Origin: Limnanthes douglasii subsp. nivea
Lineage: Eukaryota > Streptophyta > Magnoliopsida > Brassicales > Limnanthaceae
NCBI GenBank assembly: GCA_036936605.1
Contig: JAUPFV010000003.1
Location: 152,056,997 to 152,120,996 of the forward strand
Direction of reading: 5' to 3'
Length of the DNA stretch: 64,000 nucleotides
Part shown: one piece after another, positions 1-12,956 of the stretch
Layout: each line of letters begins with the position of its first letter
Numbering within the stretch: the first letter of the stretch is position 1
Program-made: the position numbers and the translations under genes
Notes under the pieces: model-generated
What the model saw: the letters and a program-made list of their open reading frames with translations, nothing else
What the model was told of the DNA's origin: nothing
Databases searched by the model: none

Positions 1-755
1 AGAAACTTCAGATGGGGGGTCCAACAAAGCTTCAATTCACGGAGGGAGGCTAATCCGGCTCATCGCCAGATTCGCTCAAAGCAAACACTAGACCATACCT
101 CGGTGCGTGGAGGGTGGTCCGACTGGGCATCCACAGGAAGTTGTTAGAAGGGGTTTCAATGTCAGAACCCTAAGTTTGTGTATGATTGCCGACGTTTTCC
201 AGCTTTCTCAACATGAGCGTTCTGTATTGGAGTAGTAAGTTGGCTCTCATTAGGTCACCATGGTGAGGAGAAACATCTGTACTGTATTGGCGATGACAGT
301 TATCATTTCCATATTGATCTTAGAAATTACAGTTATCATTTTCATACTTGGTGTCTCTTAACGTTATCTGCATTGTTGTTTCTGTATTTGATGTTTTTAT
401 ATTATGGATTCTTTTTCCCTTCAATTGTTATCAGAGCCTGTGTTGCAGATCACTCGAACGCAAATGCGAAGAAGCAGAGGGCTTCAATCCTACATTTTTA
501 AAGAAGCAGAAGGATTAAATCCTACTTTCTAAAGAAGCAGATACTAAAGAAGCAGATGAATTCAATCATATATTCTTAAAGAAACAGTCAAGTTCAATGT
601 TAAGGGGGAGAATATTGGATAAACATTGAACTTGAACACAGTTATCATTTCCATATTGATCTTAGAAATGACAGTCATTATTTCTCTTTCTCTAAACGTT
701 ATCTGCATTGCTGTTTCTGTATTTTCTGTTTTATAGTAGGGATTTTTTCCCTTCA
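1..755 (+). mobile_element. Internally deleted Copia-type LTR element (TRIM-like), 5' edge off window
   Basis: Positions 1-423 match the solo LTR at 22317-22868 from about its 132nd base onward, so this is a 5' LTR whose first ~130 bp lie before the window. It ends CCCTTCA, followed by an initiator-Met tRNA primer site. Only about 175 bp of internal sequence (repeats of AAGAAGCAGA and TCAATCCTAC) separate that site from a polypurine tract, TTAAGGGGGAGAA (600-612). A 3' LTR follows at 613-755; its first base pair is mutated (TATTGG instead of TGTTGG) and about 400 bp of its middle are missing. It ends TTCA, then GAAAT (756-760), the same five bases that flank the solo LTR in the paralogous copy. 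No gag or pol is present. The element is therefore non-autonomous, or a deletion derivative of the Copia family. Confidence 0.8.
426..437 (+). other. Primer binding site, initiator-Met tRNA
   Basis: TGTTATCAGAGC differs at one base from the usual plant Copia primer site TGGTATCAGAGC and lies two bases after the LTR end. It fixes the LTR boundary at 423. Confidence 0.75.
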
Positions 756-760
756 GAAAT

Positions 761-2140
761 AAGGTAGCTGTATACCAACTCATCAACACTTTAAATATAT
801 TTACACACAATGCAACATTTTCACCGCTTTTAAGCATTAGTAGCAGATATGTTAATAAAAAGGCAGAGGTTGCTATATATATAGAACAACTACATGGAAA
901 TGTAAGTAATACTACGAAGATCTAGAAAAGAAAAAACTTTGAGCAATTCACTAGTAATATTTTCTACTCGCACTAGTAATATTCACTGTGATTTGTCTTC
1001 CTCGGCTGCTGCAAAACGTTTGCTTGAGTTGAGGCTTACTGTAAGTGTTTGTGTTTGCCTACTACTACATTTTTTTTCTCTCTATTGAATTGAAAGTGGA
1101 GAGTGATATTATTTTTTGGGATTCTCTCCTAATTGTTGAATTTCATGTATTCTGAAGTTACTTCATCTTTACCTGCATTTAATTAAGATAATGTTCTTTT
1201 TTATATATATTTGGTACTTAATTCTTCTCTTGAATAGATACTGATAAAAATCAACTTTGTTGGGATAAGTTGTTTAAATTAGTATGTGAATTGTCCCTCT
1301 CCGTAATTTAGGATGCTAATAAAGAAGGCGGAAATCCTGAATAAATAGTGTTATGTTCACTGGTTGCACGAGTTTAAGGATTGGATGGATCATTCATCTT
1401 AAAATTCAGTTGATGTGGTTATGTATACTTGGGATTCTCAACATGAGAAACTGAATATTATCAAAAGCAAGAAAAGTCATAAACGTCATGAAGAAATATC
1501 AGGGTATCCTTCTGACTATTGATGACATAACAGAGACCAAGTCAACCTCAGCTCATCTTGTGTCACCACCTCATTACCAAGAAGGCATTTTGCATCAACG
1601 CCACGATTTAGTTGAAGAATTTTTGCAGCTATCACCAGATTAATATTCAATGGCATCATCTGACAGTACTAGCTGCAGTGAAGATGAATTCTATGATTTT
1701 TGACAATCAATATAATATCCAGTGATGATCAGCCAGTGAACCAACAATATCTTAACACGCGCCAGCAATACTATTTCTTATCATCAAGTGATTCTGAGGA
1801 TGACACTTCTTATTAAGTTGGAGTAACTCGTGAGGGTGAGCCTCCTCCTGGAGGGTCATTCTTGTGAGAATAGAAGCAGAAGGTAACCTAAGAAAAAAGT
1901 AATTTCCTTATCGGCGGAGAATAGTATTCTTTTTTATAATCAAACTCAAAGACAAACTCAAAATTTAGATATTTTTTGAACTGGTAATGTAGATGTATGA
2001 GGAGGCGTTTCTTCCCATAGTTATTGACAAGTGACGGAATGGTTATTGACAAGTGAAGGGGAAGACACTGAGATGATTGATGTTGGTGTTGGTATCTGCT
2101 GGAATTTGAGCCCATCGAGAGCATGATTTAAAAGACTATT
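761..2140 (+). pseudogene. Decayed multi-exon host gene fragment, copy 1 (unrecognised)
   Basis: The stretch has several exon-like blocks joined by GT...AG signals. One block, near 1005-1037, reads SSAAAKRLLELR. A block near 1350-1460 reads HWLHEFKDWMDHSS. A serine/acid-rich block near 1560-1700 reads HQRHDLVEEFLQLSPD and SSDSTSCSEDEFYDF in copy 2. Frame changes between blocks and stops inside them show it is dead. Copy 1 has an additional stop (TAA at 1639-1641) where copy 2 reads TCA. The HEFKDWMDH and acidic-serine pattern recalls plant leucine-rich-repeat or nischarin-like proteins, but that is memory of style only and I do not name the gene. The LTR insertion at 756 sits directly at its 5' side. 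Confidence 0.45.
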
Positions 2141-2600
2141 TTGAGATGCATGTTGCTGATTCTCGAACCCAAAAGCGTGTAGCCTTTATATACTAGAGCA
2201 AGATTCTTGGTACAAATATTCCAAAGACATGTAGGCTTTATTTGTATTTAATATTTTATTTAGTCAAAATTATGGTTAGTTTATAAATTTGAAAAATGTT
2301 AGTTGTTAAAAATTGATATTTATAAAATTTGTAAAAACCATTTTTATTAAAATTAGATATTGATTTTTTAGACGGGTTAAGTAATGATATTTGTTAAGTT
2401 AGAAATTGTTAAATACATTAATAAATATTTTTAAAAATATATTTATCGAATTCGGAAATGAAAACAAATTATACTTAGATATCACTTGAAATTAACAATT
2501 GGATACGAATATAACATTATTGTGTCAGTAAATCAGCCGATCTTCTTCGTTTTTAACTGAATTGGAAGATAACATTATTTTGCCACTATATTGTCTCAGT
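2141..2600. other. AT-rich intergenic sequence
   Basis: No coding potential or repeat structure seen. Nearly identical to 24241-24700 in the second copy of the segmental duplication. Confidence 0.6.
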
Positions 2601-3270
2601 AGCTTTACATCTTGCAGGTAGGCGTTATTTCCGGACTTTAATCTTAAAAGCAGTTACTTTATATTCTCTTGCCTCTTGCCTTTTAATATCCATGTCGTCT
2701 TTATCGGTACGGAGCAATAATGGTGTCCTCTTTTCGGTGACGTCTCGTTTTCTCTTGTTTGAAATATCCGACTGCTTTTTTTATGAAATGGTCGATATGT
2801 GTCTTTCGTCGGTTTCGTCTGGTTTCCAAAAGTTCGCAAGGGAGAGATTCGCTCCAGAATAAGATTGCGATCCTCAAAACATCTTACACTAGTCTATCAG
2901 ATATTGGTAAGAGTCAGGTTGGAGGTGTCCGAGTGGTTCTCGGTTGGTTTTCAACGGAAGAGATCATATCTAATCAGAAGTTGTTATCAGCAAATCGATT
3001 GCCGATTTGAAGGTTTCAAAGTGACACTGTTATCCGATGCCTTGCCGCAATCAAGATTTCATCGAATATGATAAATCTAAACCTTGCCGACTATTGTATT
3101 TCACCATGTCCATTCTGCATCTCATTATGTTTCTTCATCCGAGGTATTCGGTCCTTTTTTGCAAAGCTTGTGAAAGTGGCCACAGATAAGGTTATGGTCA
3201 CACCGTCAACGCTTACGGTAATAAGGAATTATCCTCCCACAAGACCATCGTCTAAATCAGTGTAAGTTTT
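2601..3270 (+). other. Sequence upstream of LINE ORF2, short open frames only
   Basis: Lies directly 5' of the LINE endonuclease start. It contains only short overlapping open frames, and their boundaries differ between the two duplicate copies because of indels. It may be remains of the LINE 5' region or ORF1, but I see no zinc knuckle or other diagnostic motif. Confidence 0.3.
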
Positions 3271-3276
3271 ATTTTT

Positions 3277-5499
3277 ATGTATATTGCTTCTTGGAATGTG
3301 TGAGGTCTTAATGATCCCATTAGGAAAAAAAATGTTACCGATTTCATAATTAGTAATAATATTTCATTTTTAATTTAAGTCTAAACAAAAGCCCAACTTT
3401 TTAAAGTCGACTCTATTATTAGGTATATAGTTCCTTTCTGGCATGTTATTACCAACCACTCGTCTCATCCCCTAGGAAGAATTTGGATCACCTGAAATCC
3501 TAGTGTAATCACCATTACTATAATTTCCCAATCCCCCTAGTCCATCAATTGTATGGCTAGATGTCACAATTACAGTGCTATCTACGCCTCGTTCAAACTC
3601 ACTGCTATCTACGCCTCGTTCAAACTCACTGCTATCTACGCCTCGTTCAAACTCACTGCTATCTACGCCTTTAATGATGTCCAGGACCGTATCCCCCTTC
3701 GGAATGATCTCATTAAAATCTCCATCGAAGATAACCACATCCCCTGGGTTTCCCTTGGAGATTATAACGCGATTCGTCACACGGAGGAGCGTCTTGGCTC
3801 CTCCGATTCTTGGACCTCTTCCATTGATGATTTCAATATCTGCTGCTACTAATGTGATCTCACTGACCTTTGATCATCTGGTTTCCCATTCACCTGGATT
3901 AATAAGCAACCTGCCCACCCCATCCTTTCTAAAATTGATCGCGTCTTAGTTAACCCAGATTAGGATGATCTATTCCCTATGTCCAAGGTCCATATTGGGT
4001 ATCTTCGTACGTCTGATCACACTACTGTTACCCTCAATATTGGGCTTCCTAAACCTAGAAGGAAAAAACCTTTTCGTTATTTCAACATCTGGCAGTCTCA
4101 TCCCCAGTTTAAGGACATTGTTCTTAATAGTTGGAATCGCACTACTTTCTCTAGTGGTATGAGGATGGTCTCTGATAAACTAGTTCGGCTGCAATCTGAA
4201 TTAGCTTTGCTTAATCGCAAGGAGTTTAGTGACATTTCCTCCAGAGCCTTGGATGCTCAAAATTGCTTGTTCGAGGCTAAATATAACCTTGCCTCTGATC
4301 CCCTAAACCCTGATCTTGTATCTAAAGAAAAACAGGCTTCTGAGTCTTTTATTTTCTTAAGTCGAGCGGAAGAATCCTTTTTAAAACAAAATTCTAGAGA
4401 AACCTGGATTAAACTCGGTGACGGGAACAAAAAATTCTTTCACAACAGTATTAAACCCAGGCTTTTCCGCAACAAAATTATCTCGATTTCTAATGAGTTT
4501 GGGGCCACTATCTCTTCTCCGGCTCGTGTCTCCAAAGCTTTTGTAAACTTTTTTGAGAATTCTCTTGGTTCAAAGTATTCGACTATCTACCCTGGTCTTG
4601 AAAAGGTTTCCTCTCTGATTTCTGCAAAAGTCAATGCTGCTGATAAGGAATCAATGATCCGGGAGATATCCTATGCTGAACTTAAATTTGCCCTTTACAG
4701 TATTGACAGCGACTAGTCCTCTGGCCCCGATGGTTATAATTCCAGTTTTTTAAAGTCAAACTGGAATATTATGGCCTTAGATATCTGTAAGAGTGTCCAA
4801 GAGTTCTTTCTCACCGGAACCTTATTTGAACCATGGAATGCCACCTCTATCGCTCTTATCCTAAAAATTGATTCTCCTTCTCTGCCTGCTGACTTTAGAC
4901 CAATTGCCCTTTGCAATGTTGTCTACAAAATTATTTCCAAAATCCTGGCCAATATAATCAAAATCGCTTTCCCTTACCTTGTAGACTCTTCTCAATCATT
5001 GTTCGTTTCTTATCCCAAGAACTTCTTAAGGGATATAATAAAAATGGTAGAGGAAAAAGGGTTGTCCTTAAAATTGATATTATGAAGGCCGCCAATAATG
5101 TTCGCTGGCATCTCATTCTTGACATTTTAGTTGCGATGCATTTTCATGAGAAGATGATCACTTGGATCGTTAAGTGTTTTTCATCTCCCTCGTATTCCAT
5201 TATTATTAATGGAGACCTCCAGGGAAATTTCAAAGGCAAAAAAAGCCTCAGACAAGGTGATCCCCTCTATCCTCTTCTTTTCATGCTTGTTATGCAAGTG
5301 TTGTCTGGTCTGGTCCACAGTTCCCACTCTCTATAAAGAGGGCGGCCTTGGGATTCTAGATTTAAAAACCTGGAATCAAGTTGTCGTCCTTAAGCAACTT
5401 TGGTCAATAGTCACTAATAAGAATTATGGAAGTAATAGACAAAATAGAACAATAATAGACACCAGAGATGACGAGCGACGACTTGACAATATGAAATGA
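3277..5499 (+). pseudogene. L1-type LINE ORF2 relic (endonuclease plus reverse transcriptase), copy 1
   Basis: ORF2 begins MYIASWNV, followed by a stop and GLNDPIRKK, the usual start of a plant L1 apurinic-endonuclease domain. PWVSLGDYNAIRHTEERLG (about 3746-3802) is endonuclease motif material. From 3979, 245 residues lead into the reverse transcriptase: SSGPDGYN after a TAG stop at 4714, FRPIALCNVVYKIISKILA (about 4893-4950), then in another frame KIDIMKAANNVRW and LRQGDPLYPLLF (5248-5283). The YADD-containing part is missing: the frame jumps at about 5335 to GGLGILDLKTWN, which belongs to the zinc-ribbon region after the RT. The relic therefore has internal stops, at least one frameshift and a large 3' internal deletion, and it is not mobile. 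It lies in the duplicated segment; copy 2 has lost most of this body. Confidence 0.85.
3577..3669 (+). repeat. 27-bp tandem repeat, about 3.4 copies, inside the LINE
   Basis: The unit GCTATCTACGCCTCGTTCAA plus ACTCACT occurs at 3577, 3604 and 3631, with a partial fourth. Copy 2 of the duplication has only a single diverged unit at the same place, so the expansion followed (or contraction affected) only one copy. The unit is a multiple of three and does not break the frame. Confidence 0.9.
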
Positions 5500-6640
5500 A
5501 GATTGGAAGTACATCTGCTAGGTTTTAAGTAGCCTTAAGAGATTTACTTCCTAATCGAACTTAAACCGGCTTGTATCACAAGCCATTTCAGACTAACTCA
5601 TCAATCACAAGCCAAAAAAATAAAAGAACCATACTACTACTAACTGTAAATCTCCACACAAAATAACAAATTCTATCTTATTATTGTTACAGCCTATATA
5701 GACAATCAATGTAATATACTAAATAAGCTTTTGAAGAATAAAATTTAGAAACAGTAATTCTTAACCTAAATTTGTCTTCCTTCCTCTTACTAACTAGGTA
5801 TTGTAATCTATATTTTGTTAGGTATTTGGTGATAAGGATTGGGATCGGTTTGTTTTTTCTATTTGGAATAGGGCAATGAACTGGTCAAATATATTAATGA
5901 CGTATGTGTTGTTTATTATTATCTTTTAGGAATTATATGTATATAGTTGCAGTCTATATTTTGTCAGGTACTCGGTGATAAGGATTGCGATGTTCATACT
6001 AAAACGATAGAGAGGATCCGTTTGTTTTTTATATTTGCAGTGCCATCTTGACTCCGAGAGATTACTTGGTGTTTTAGGGCAATGAAGTGGTCAAATATGT
6101 GAAACTGCTTAAATGACTTTATTGTTATATTACAAGTAGAGTAAAAGTTATACTATGAATATATGAAATATTAATAAACACACTGCACCAAAAAGAACCA
6201 AAAACATTATGCTAATGGTCCAACTTTTATTCCATTTCCGAAGATCCTCTTGTTTCTCTTTAATTTAGGTATGGATGGAGCGGGAAAATCTTTAAAGTCA
6301 GGGATAAATGTATTATTTTAGATTTTTTTAAAGGTGGTTATATGAATATAGGGTTAAACAAGTGTGAAAGACCTAATATTAACAGATGTTGAGACGAAGA
6401 CAATAGATAAGAAAAGCCATCATGTTGAATCTGTATAACAAATATATAGATGACAGTGATAGATAGGTTTTGCAGTAGAATGCAGAAAACGTCATGAAGG
6501 CCCTGCTCGGGAATGCCTAGCTAAAGAAACAAACCATAAGAGGCCTAATTTGTAATCTAATTAGATGGCGTGCGTAGTTAAAGTAATATAAGCACGCAAT
6601 TGTTTTAGTCACCTTGGTTTGGTTTGAGCCATCTCTCAAG
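5500..6640. other. Noncoding spacer between LINE and MULE, copy 1
   Basis: AT-rich, no convincing gene. Homologous to about 25936-27220. Copy 2 carries an extra ~70 bp (about 26085-26160) that copy 1 lacks at about 5578. Confidence 0.6.
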
Positions 6641-6649
6641 AATAATTAA

Positions 6650-9600
6650 GAGGAAAGAATCCCTAAATACCCACTCAACTATGAAATACTAAAATGGTAC
6701 CCGTTTTTGGACTAGTTTCATAAAATACCTAGAGCCATATTTGGGACAATTATACCCTCTAGGGTATAAAAGAGGTTGTTTGGTTGAAACCCACTTTTTT
6801 TACACCTTCTAATCAGACTTTTAGGTTCCAGTTCACCCACTTTCATATTTCTAAATTTGAGGAGAGAGAAACACGTGAAACAAGAGGGAACCCAAAAGAC
6901 TTTTTTGAAACCAAACCAAACCGGCGACAACTAACCGGCGACTACTAACCTTCGTTCCGATCTTTCAAGCAACCACCGGCGAGCCTCCTACTGTAACGAA
7001 GTATCCGTCGAACCAAACCGTCGAACACTGTCTCTGTTCTTCATTACTCTTCGAACCGAACCAGGTATCCGTCTACCACTGTCTCTGTATAAGCTTCGCC
7101 GGAATACGTTTAATACTCCGGTAGTTAGAATACTCGGTTTTTTTACATTGATAGTCCATGCTGTCTGACGTTTAATACTCCGGTAGTCAGTAAGGGTATT
7201 TCGTACTGTTGCTCGAACGGACGATGTTATTTGATAGTTGTGTTGGTAGTGCTGCCCGACGCCATAGATTTGTATGTGGCCTGGTTGAATCATAAACGTG
7301 TAACGTCGTCTATCGTAGCTATAGGGTTGTTGTTCTAACCGTTGTGAGTTTACGTAGGTTTGTTAGACATCTAGTAATTTGGGTTGCATTATCTATCGGG
7401 GTCTGTTAATAGTTTACCTGTCCGACGCCATCGATTTGAACCTGGCCTGGTTGAATCGTGAACGTGTAACGTCGTCTATCGTAGATATAGGGCTGTTGTT
7501 CTAACCGTTGTGAGTTTACGTAGGTTTGTTAGACATCTAGTAATGTGGGTTGCATTATCTATCGGGGTCTGTTAATAGTTTACCTGTCAGACAGCACGTC
7601 TAGGGGAGTAGTATATGATTCTGGTCACTTCTAGCAATCTTCATAATGCAGTGAGGTATAGGATGTTGTGTAGTAACTTGGAGAAGTGCTGTCTCGTAGA
7701 GTTTCCGTATATACTGGCTGCTTAGTTTTATTGTTTTAGTTACCATGGTATTACTAACTAGCTTATTATGTAAACGTTAACAGGTCAAAATGACAAAAAC
7801 AGGAGTATTCTACAGGTCGGGGTTGGTTACCATAATCAACGTACTGAGATGGGATATAATTAAAGATGAACACATCGAGGCTGCTCGATGAACCCCTTTC
7901 TATACCTTCCTTAAAACCTCGTTCGACTTGAGGAACGAGGTTCTGAAGCTTAAAAAGTTCCACTACTTGATCGAGGCAATTTTTGGTTTATACGATGTTA
8001 GATGGAAGGCTTTTAAGATTGGACGGAAGCATGTAAGGCTGACGAAGAAAGATGTTAAGGCGATCTTTGGCCTGAAACACGGTAACGAAGAGATACCGAT
8101 GAGCAAATCAGGCGCATTTATTGCTCGGTACGGTGATGGAGCTGAGTTAGATTCGATTCTGATGAAGAAATATTTTTTGAGCCCAAGGACGAGGAGGAGC
8201 GGGCCAACAAACGACAAATCAGTTTCCAATGCGTTGATAAAGGTAAAGAGTCTGTTAGAATGTAGTTGTTTTTTACTTTATGCTGCAGGATGTTAGCAGT
8301 ATATTACGTTGGTGTTTGGTTTTATGCATCTAGCAATGTCTGGGATCATATCTATCAATGTCTTATTAGGGGTAGATGTCTTTAATTGTTATTTCTGTAT
8401 TCTTTGTATGATTTTGTTTATTTTTGTAGGAAGCGATCGAGAAAGCAGTCATTGAAGGAGGGGAGGATGAAACGAAGGATGTTGCTCGGCTCCTGATACT
8501 TTTCATATGCTCGACACTATTCTTTTCAGTGTCGGGCGACGTAGTCGGGTGGACAGCAATATTCTACATGGAGAATCTTGAAAAGATAAACGACTATGAC
8601 TGGTTTGGAGACATCTTGGAGAAGCTTCACAAATCACTGGACAAATGTATTAAGGCCGGGCATCCTGCAAGAGTTATCGGATGCGTTGCTCTGCTTTTTG
8701 TAAGTACAGTGGGTTATGATCAACATGTCTGTTACGAAACTGTTTTTTTTAATGGTTAGTTATGTTCTCTGCAGCCATTTCTTATGGAGCATATTTCGAT
8801 GAATGTCGACATACCAAGGCCAAACATAATCCCTAGATGTTACAAGTGGTGGGGACTAGAGGGCAAGGAGTCGACATTCGAAATGATCCAGATGGTAAGT
8901 GAGCTCAGGGACGATCAGGTATGTAACGCACCTATCAATGTCCATGTTGTAGTATCAAACAAATCACATACACACGGTTCTTACAAACAAATAACAACCA
9001 TAAATATTAGAACAAAAAAATAAACATATATATCGATAAAAATATCAAACAAATAGCATACCATGTAGCATAACGTCATAACTTCAATATGTTCATGGAT
9101 CATAATTGTCTGTAATTCGCAGTAGTGATTATCATATTGTGCTGCTCAATGTATATTATATTGTATTTCTTAGGTTGTGGGCGGTGAGTTGGTGTTTTCA
9201 GTGTCTGAATGTTTTGTTTATGGAGTAAATGATTTGCGGAGGCAGTGCGAAGTTGCTGGAGAAACAAGCGAACAGAGGAGTAGGAAAAGAAAGAAATCTG
9301 TTGCGAACAGAAGTACAAGAAGGAAGGTAGATGACGGAGCTGGAAGTAAGAAGAGAAGACGTTCGATGACTGAGGTTGATGATGATGTTACATTGGGGGA
9401 ATTCATTGTGGAGAGGAAGACAACAGTTGGTAAAAACAAAGGGGAGAGGTTGAAAAACAAAAACAAACGTAGGTCTAGTATTATTCCAAGCTTTGGAGGG
9501 CTGTCGCAGTCGGTGCTGCGTGACAACAACAAGCTGAAAAAAAGAAGCCGGTTGTGCCGGTTGAAAGTTGAAAACAAGCGGCTTAAAACGTCGCTTGAGG

Positions 9601-12600
9601 AAATAAACGAAGAGGTTAGTGTTACTATGTTTTTTAAGTACTAATAACCTCTATGTATTGGTTAAAATGAACATATGAAATGTATAGATGTTGTTTGTTA
9701 GGAGCATCATTATAATTGATTTAGCAAACGTAAATATAAGTTTTCTATCAACGATAATATGCTGTATCTATCATTCTTAAAATAATGTAACTATTTCGTA
9801 TGCTCGTTTGATTCAGGTGGAAAAGTTGAAGAAAGATTTGGAGGACCTGAAACACAAGCTGGAGGTGGGAGGTGAAATAGTGGATGGTGAGGATGACCAA
9901 CTGCTATTGACCTTATCAATGCCATTTTTCCGTATTGATGAGGATGATATTGAAACCGTGGATGCAAACGTTGCTGAGAAGGTGGTTAAGGAAACATTTG
10001 TTTACAGATCTCGGAGGCATGGATTTGTTCCGAAGAGGAACCAAACAGTTTCTGACATAGAAAAACCAACAGAAGAAGAGGATGTTCATAGGGAGACAAC
10101 AGCAAAAGAACAACAGGAGCTTGACAAAGGTGTGGAAAAAGACAGGGACGTATCGGAGGAGGAGAAGGAATAAGTTGATGGAGGGTGTGTTTAATCTGAA
10201 ACACGTGTTGAACCAATGCAAGAGAGTACTACACAAGAAGCTATTGTTGTCGATGTGTCTAGGAAGCCGAAAGGGACTACAATTACTGGTTGTGACGCTG
10301 GTAATGAGAAAGGGGAGGTGGCAGAAGAATTATCACCCCTAACTCATGTTGTCGGTGCGCAAAATGAAGTTTTGGTACCTGCACAGGGACCCGGAGTTGG
10401 AAACAACGAGGTTGAATAACAGCAGCTGATTGTGGACAGAATTGATTTGTTGGACGAAGGTTCCAACGAAGGAACAAAAACAATGAAACAACAGTTGGAG
10501 TAGTCGCCAGAAACAGTAGATCAAGGACAGAATACGGAGAAAGCTGAGGAGGAAGGAGAAGATGACATAGTAGCAACTGCCTTAATGGAGATTGCAGCCA
10601 CAGAACTACAGGGTCCAGAACCTGTCTGTCATAATGTGGTGGAGAATGTGGCTGAAGATGTAAGTGGATCTTAACATCCTTAAGATTCATAAATTGTCAT
10701 TAATTATGTTTTGGCTTGTTTTGGAATGCTTTAAACTTTAGGTTGGAAAACATTTACAGTATCTGGGTTGTTTTTTGTATGAAAAAGTTGGTTTGACAGT
10801 ATCTGTGTAGTGTAAGACACGATTTGAATGATTGTCTCAATGAGTATTAGTTGATGCATGTTTGAAAAATCGAAAACCCAATATGTATATGTTAAAATAT
10901 ATATAGAATACCGTATGCATTGCAAACAAATCGCATTCCAAGATAGACGTAAATAGCGTAGATCGTTATTTGAATATCATCTATCAGTGATATTTGTGCT
11001 AATCTCGCAATGTATGGTTTCCAATATTCTAATGTTATGTTATTAGGAAGCGGAAACAGCGGAGCCTGAAGACACACGACAATCTAATGTAAAGACATTG
11101 GCATTCACTGGGATTGAAAAAGCAGCAAAGTGCGAACAACTATCGCAAGCTGTCTCTCCATTAAAGGTGATACCAATTATCAACGGAGAAGATCAATCCG
11201 CAGAGAATATTGAAAAAGTGTCACAGGTTGAGCCATCTTCGTACGCAACACCACAACAACAGAAAGCAACATCTAACGATCTGATTGTCCGATCAGTTAC
11301 ACCGTTGGCTGAGGATAGCTTTGTAGACTGCACTCTATCATTTTACGCAGAAGTTGACAAGGCTGTTGGAAATTCAAACGAGAAGAGACGTACAATGGAC
11401 TCCATCGAGGAAGAACATACAGACGTTGACGTAAGTAGATATCTTGTATTATCAATAAACCTTATTAAAGTAATGTTAACAGTTTAATATGATGCTTTAT
11501 TTTAGGTTCCCGTTGATGAAATGCCTGGGTTCAACTTACTTACTCCGACGCAGGTTCAACAACAGTAGACTGAAGTCGTAGATTGGTCGTTCCCGACAGA
11601 GACAACGGAACCGATCAATGTCAGTGAGTACGAGAAGGTGCTGAAACTCAAATAGGTAGAACAACAAGAAGATCCAGAAGTATGGTACTTGCCAACAACA
11701 GAGTTTTCATACATGCTTTCCATTAGTGTGTCAGAGATAATGGAACTGCCTAACGAAACTCAAGTTGACTTCAAGGTAATAAGGTTTCAGGTTGTATCTA
11801 TCATAGTAAAATTGTTAGTCTAGCAATGTGTCTATGTACGTCTAGCAATATTAATATGTAGCATATATCAATGTGTCAACCAATAAACCGTTGGTTATTC
11901 TTTTCAGTAATTGTCATTCAACTGATTTGAGCTTGTAATTGTGTTTTGATAGGTAATAGATGCTTGGATATATAAGCTCTTAGGGGATTCAGATTGGAAA
12001 GTCCCTCTGAAAGGGTTTGATGATAAGTATTCATTTCCCGTCAACGCCATTCAAATAACTGGGATTGCAACTGTAAGTTCCCAGGGAATTATTTGTGTTA
12101 TATTGGAAACATCTACTTCCTGTAGTAATGACTTAAATTTACAGGAAACACTGGCTATCAAGGGAGATTTCTCTGTCATTGTGGACAATGTTTTTGAAAC
12201 AATGAAACCAGAAACATATGTTGCATTTGTTCCCCTTTTTACCGTAAACACGGCCGGCGTGAACCACTGGACGGTCCTGGTTATAGACGTGGAGAATGGG
12301 GTTGTCAGAAGCTACAACCCACTGTTGTCGTGGAGCAAACACATTCCAGATAAGAAGAAAAACACAGCCGATGCTCTGGTAAGGAATTTAAATGCCAAGT
12401 AACCTATTTTGGTTGTATATCTAGCAATTTCGAATACTATATCTATCAATGTATATAGTAATACATAGCAATGACTGCTACTCGTTAATCGCATAGTACC
12501 TATGGATTAATTGATTTTGCAGCTGACCTATTGCATGAAGAAAAAATACATACCTTATGTAAAAGTTGGATACAAAATAAAGACCGTGTTAAATATCCCA

Positions 12601-12658
12601 CAGCAAAAGAAGGACAGCCTTGACTGCGGTGTTTTTGTTTGTAAGTACTTAGAAGACA
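6650..12658 (+). mobile_element. Left part of a VANDAL-like MULE, truncated, copy 1
   Basis: This is the paralogue of 27230-33240 and starts after the same nine bases AATAATTAA (6641-6649). It contains the left subterminal region with ACCGGCGA motifs (about 6920-6985), two near-identical ~150-bp intergenic blocks (about 7270-7420 and 7440-7590) and most of a ULP-like gene. Homology to copy 2 stops at about 12658, in the exon that carries the catalytic Cys, so the transposase and right end are absent here. Short TCTAGCAAT / CTATCAATG motifs are scattered through introns. Confidence 0.85.
7790..12656 (+). pseudogene. MULE-borne ULP1-like gene, copy 1 (about 10 exons, last exon truncated)
   Basis: Exon 1 starts at the ATG at 7790 (MTKTGVFYRSGL) and encodes a DUF1985-like block (KAFKIGRKHVRLTKKDVKAI). 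The central exons give a basic, NLS-like region (SRKRKKS, GSKKRRRS at about 9285-9360), a short coiled coil (LKVENKRLKTSLEE) and an acidic low-complexity middle. The C-terminal exons resemble a ULP1 cysteine protease: GVNHWTVLVID (His block, about 12260) and DSLDCGVFVCKY (Cys block, about 12613-12648). Stops are visible at 7889 (TGA), 10171 (TAA), 10501, 11566 and 11653 (TAG). Most of these positions are open in copy 2, so the two copies decayed independently. Splice signals are still mostly GT...AG. Homology ends just after the Cys block. Confidence 0.8.
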
Positions 12659-12659
12659 A

Positions 12660-12956
12660 CATAGATAGATATATTATACTAAATATATATTATACTAAAT
12701 AAATTAGATATTAATCTAATTTATTTCCTGTAACACCCCACATGTATGACAACATAGAGAATACATGTATTTGTAATACTAAATGTGTGGAAATTGGCTG
12801 TTTTGAAACCAGCATTGTTCATGCCACATAATTTTAATACAAACAACAACAGACTATATGTGCCATGAACTATGCAGCCCCGTTAAATCTTTTAAGCCTA
12901 TATATTCGAGAGCTCAACAAAGTAAATTTAGGTGCCATAAAATCTTTGTGTTTGCA
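12660..12956. other. Breakpoint and short AT-rich spacer
   Basis: After the MULE homology ends there is a short AT-rich run (ATATATTATACTAAAT repeated) and then about 230 bp that look like the 3' flank of the adjoining minus-strand F-box/kelch fragment. No other feature seen. Confidence 0.5.

Noticed and set aside
9218..10690. Minus-strand open frames rich in Leu/Phe/Pro opposite the ULP-like exons
   Set aside because: They are the complement of acidic and basic low-complexity exons. There are no start contexts or domains, and splice sites are on the plus strand.
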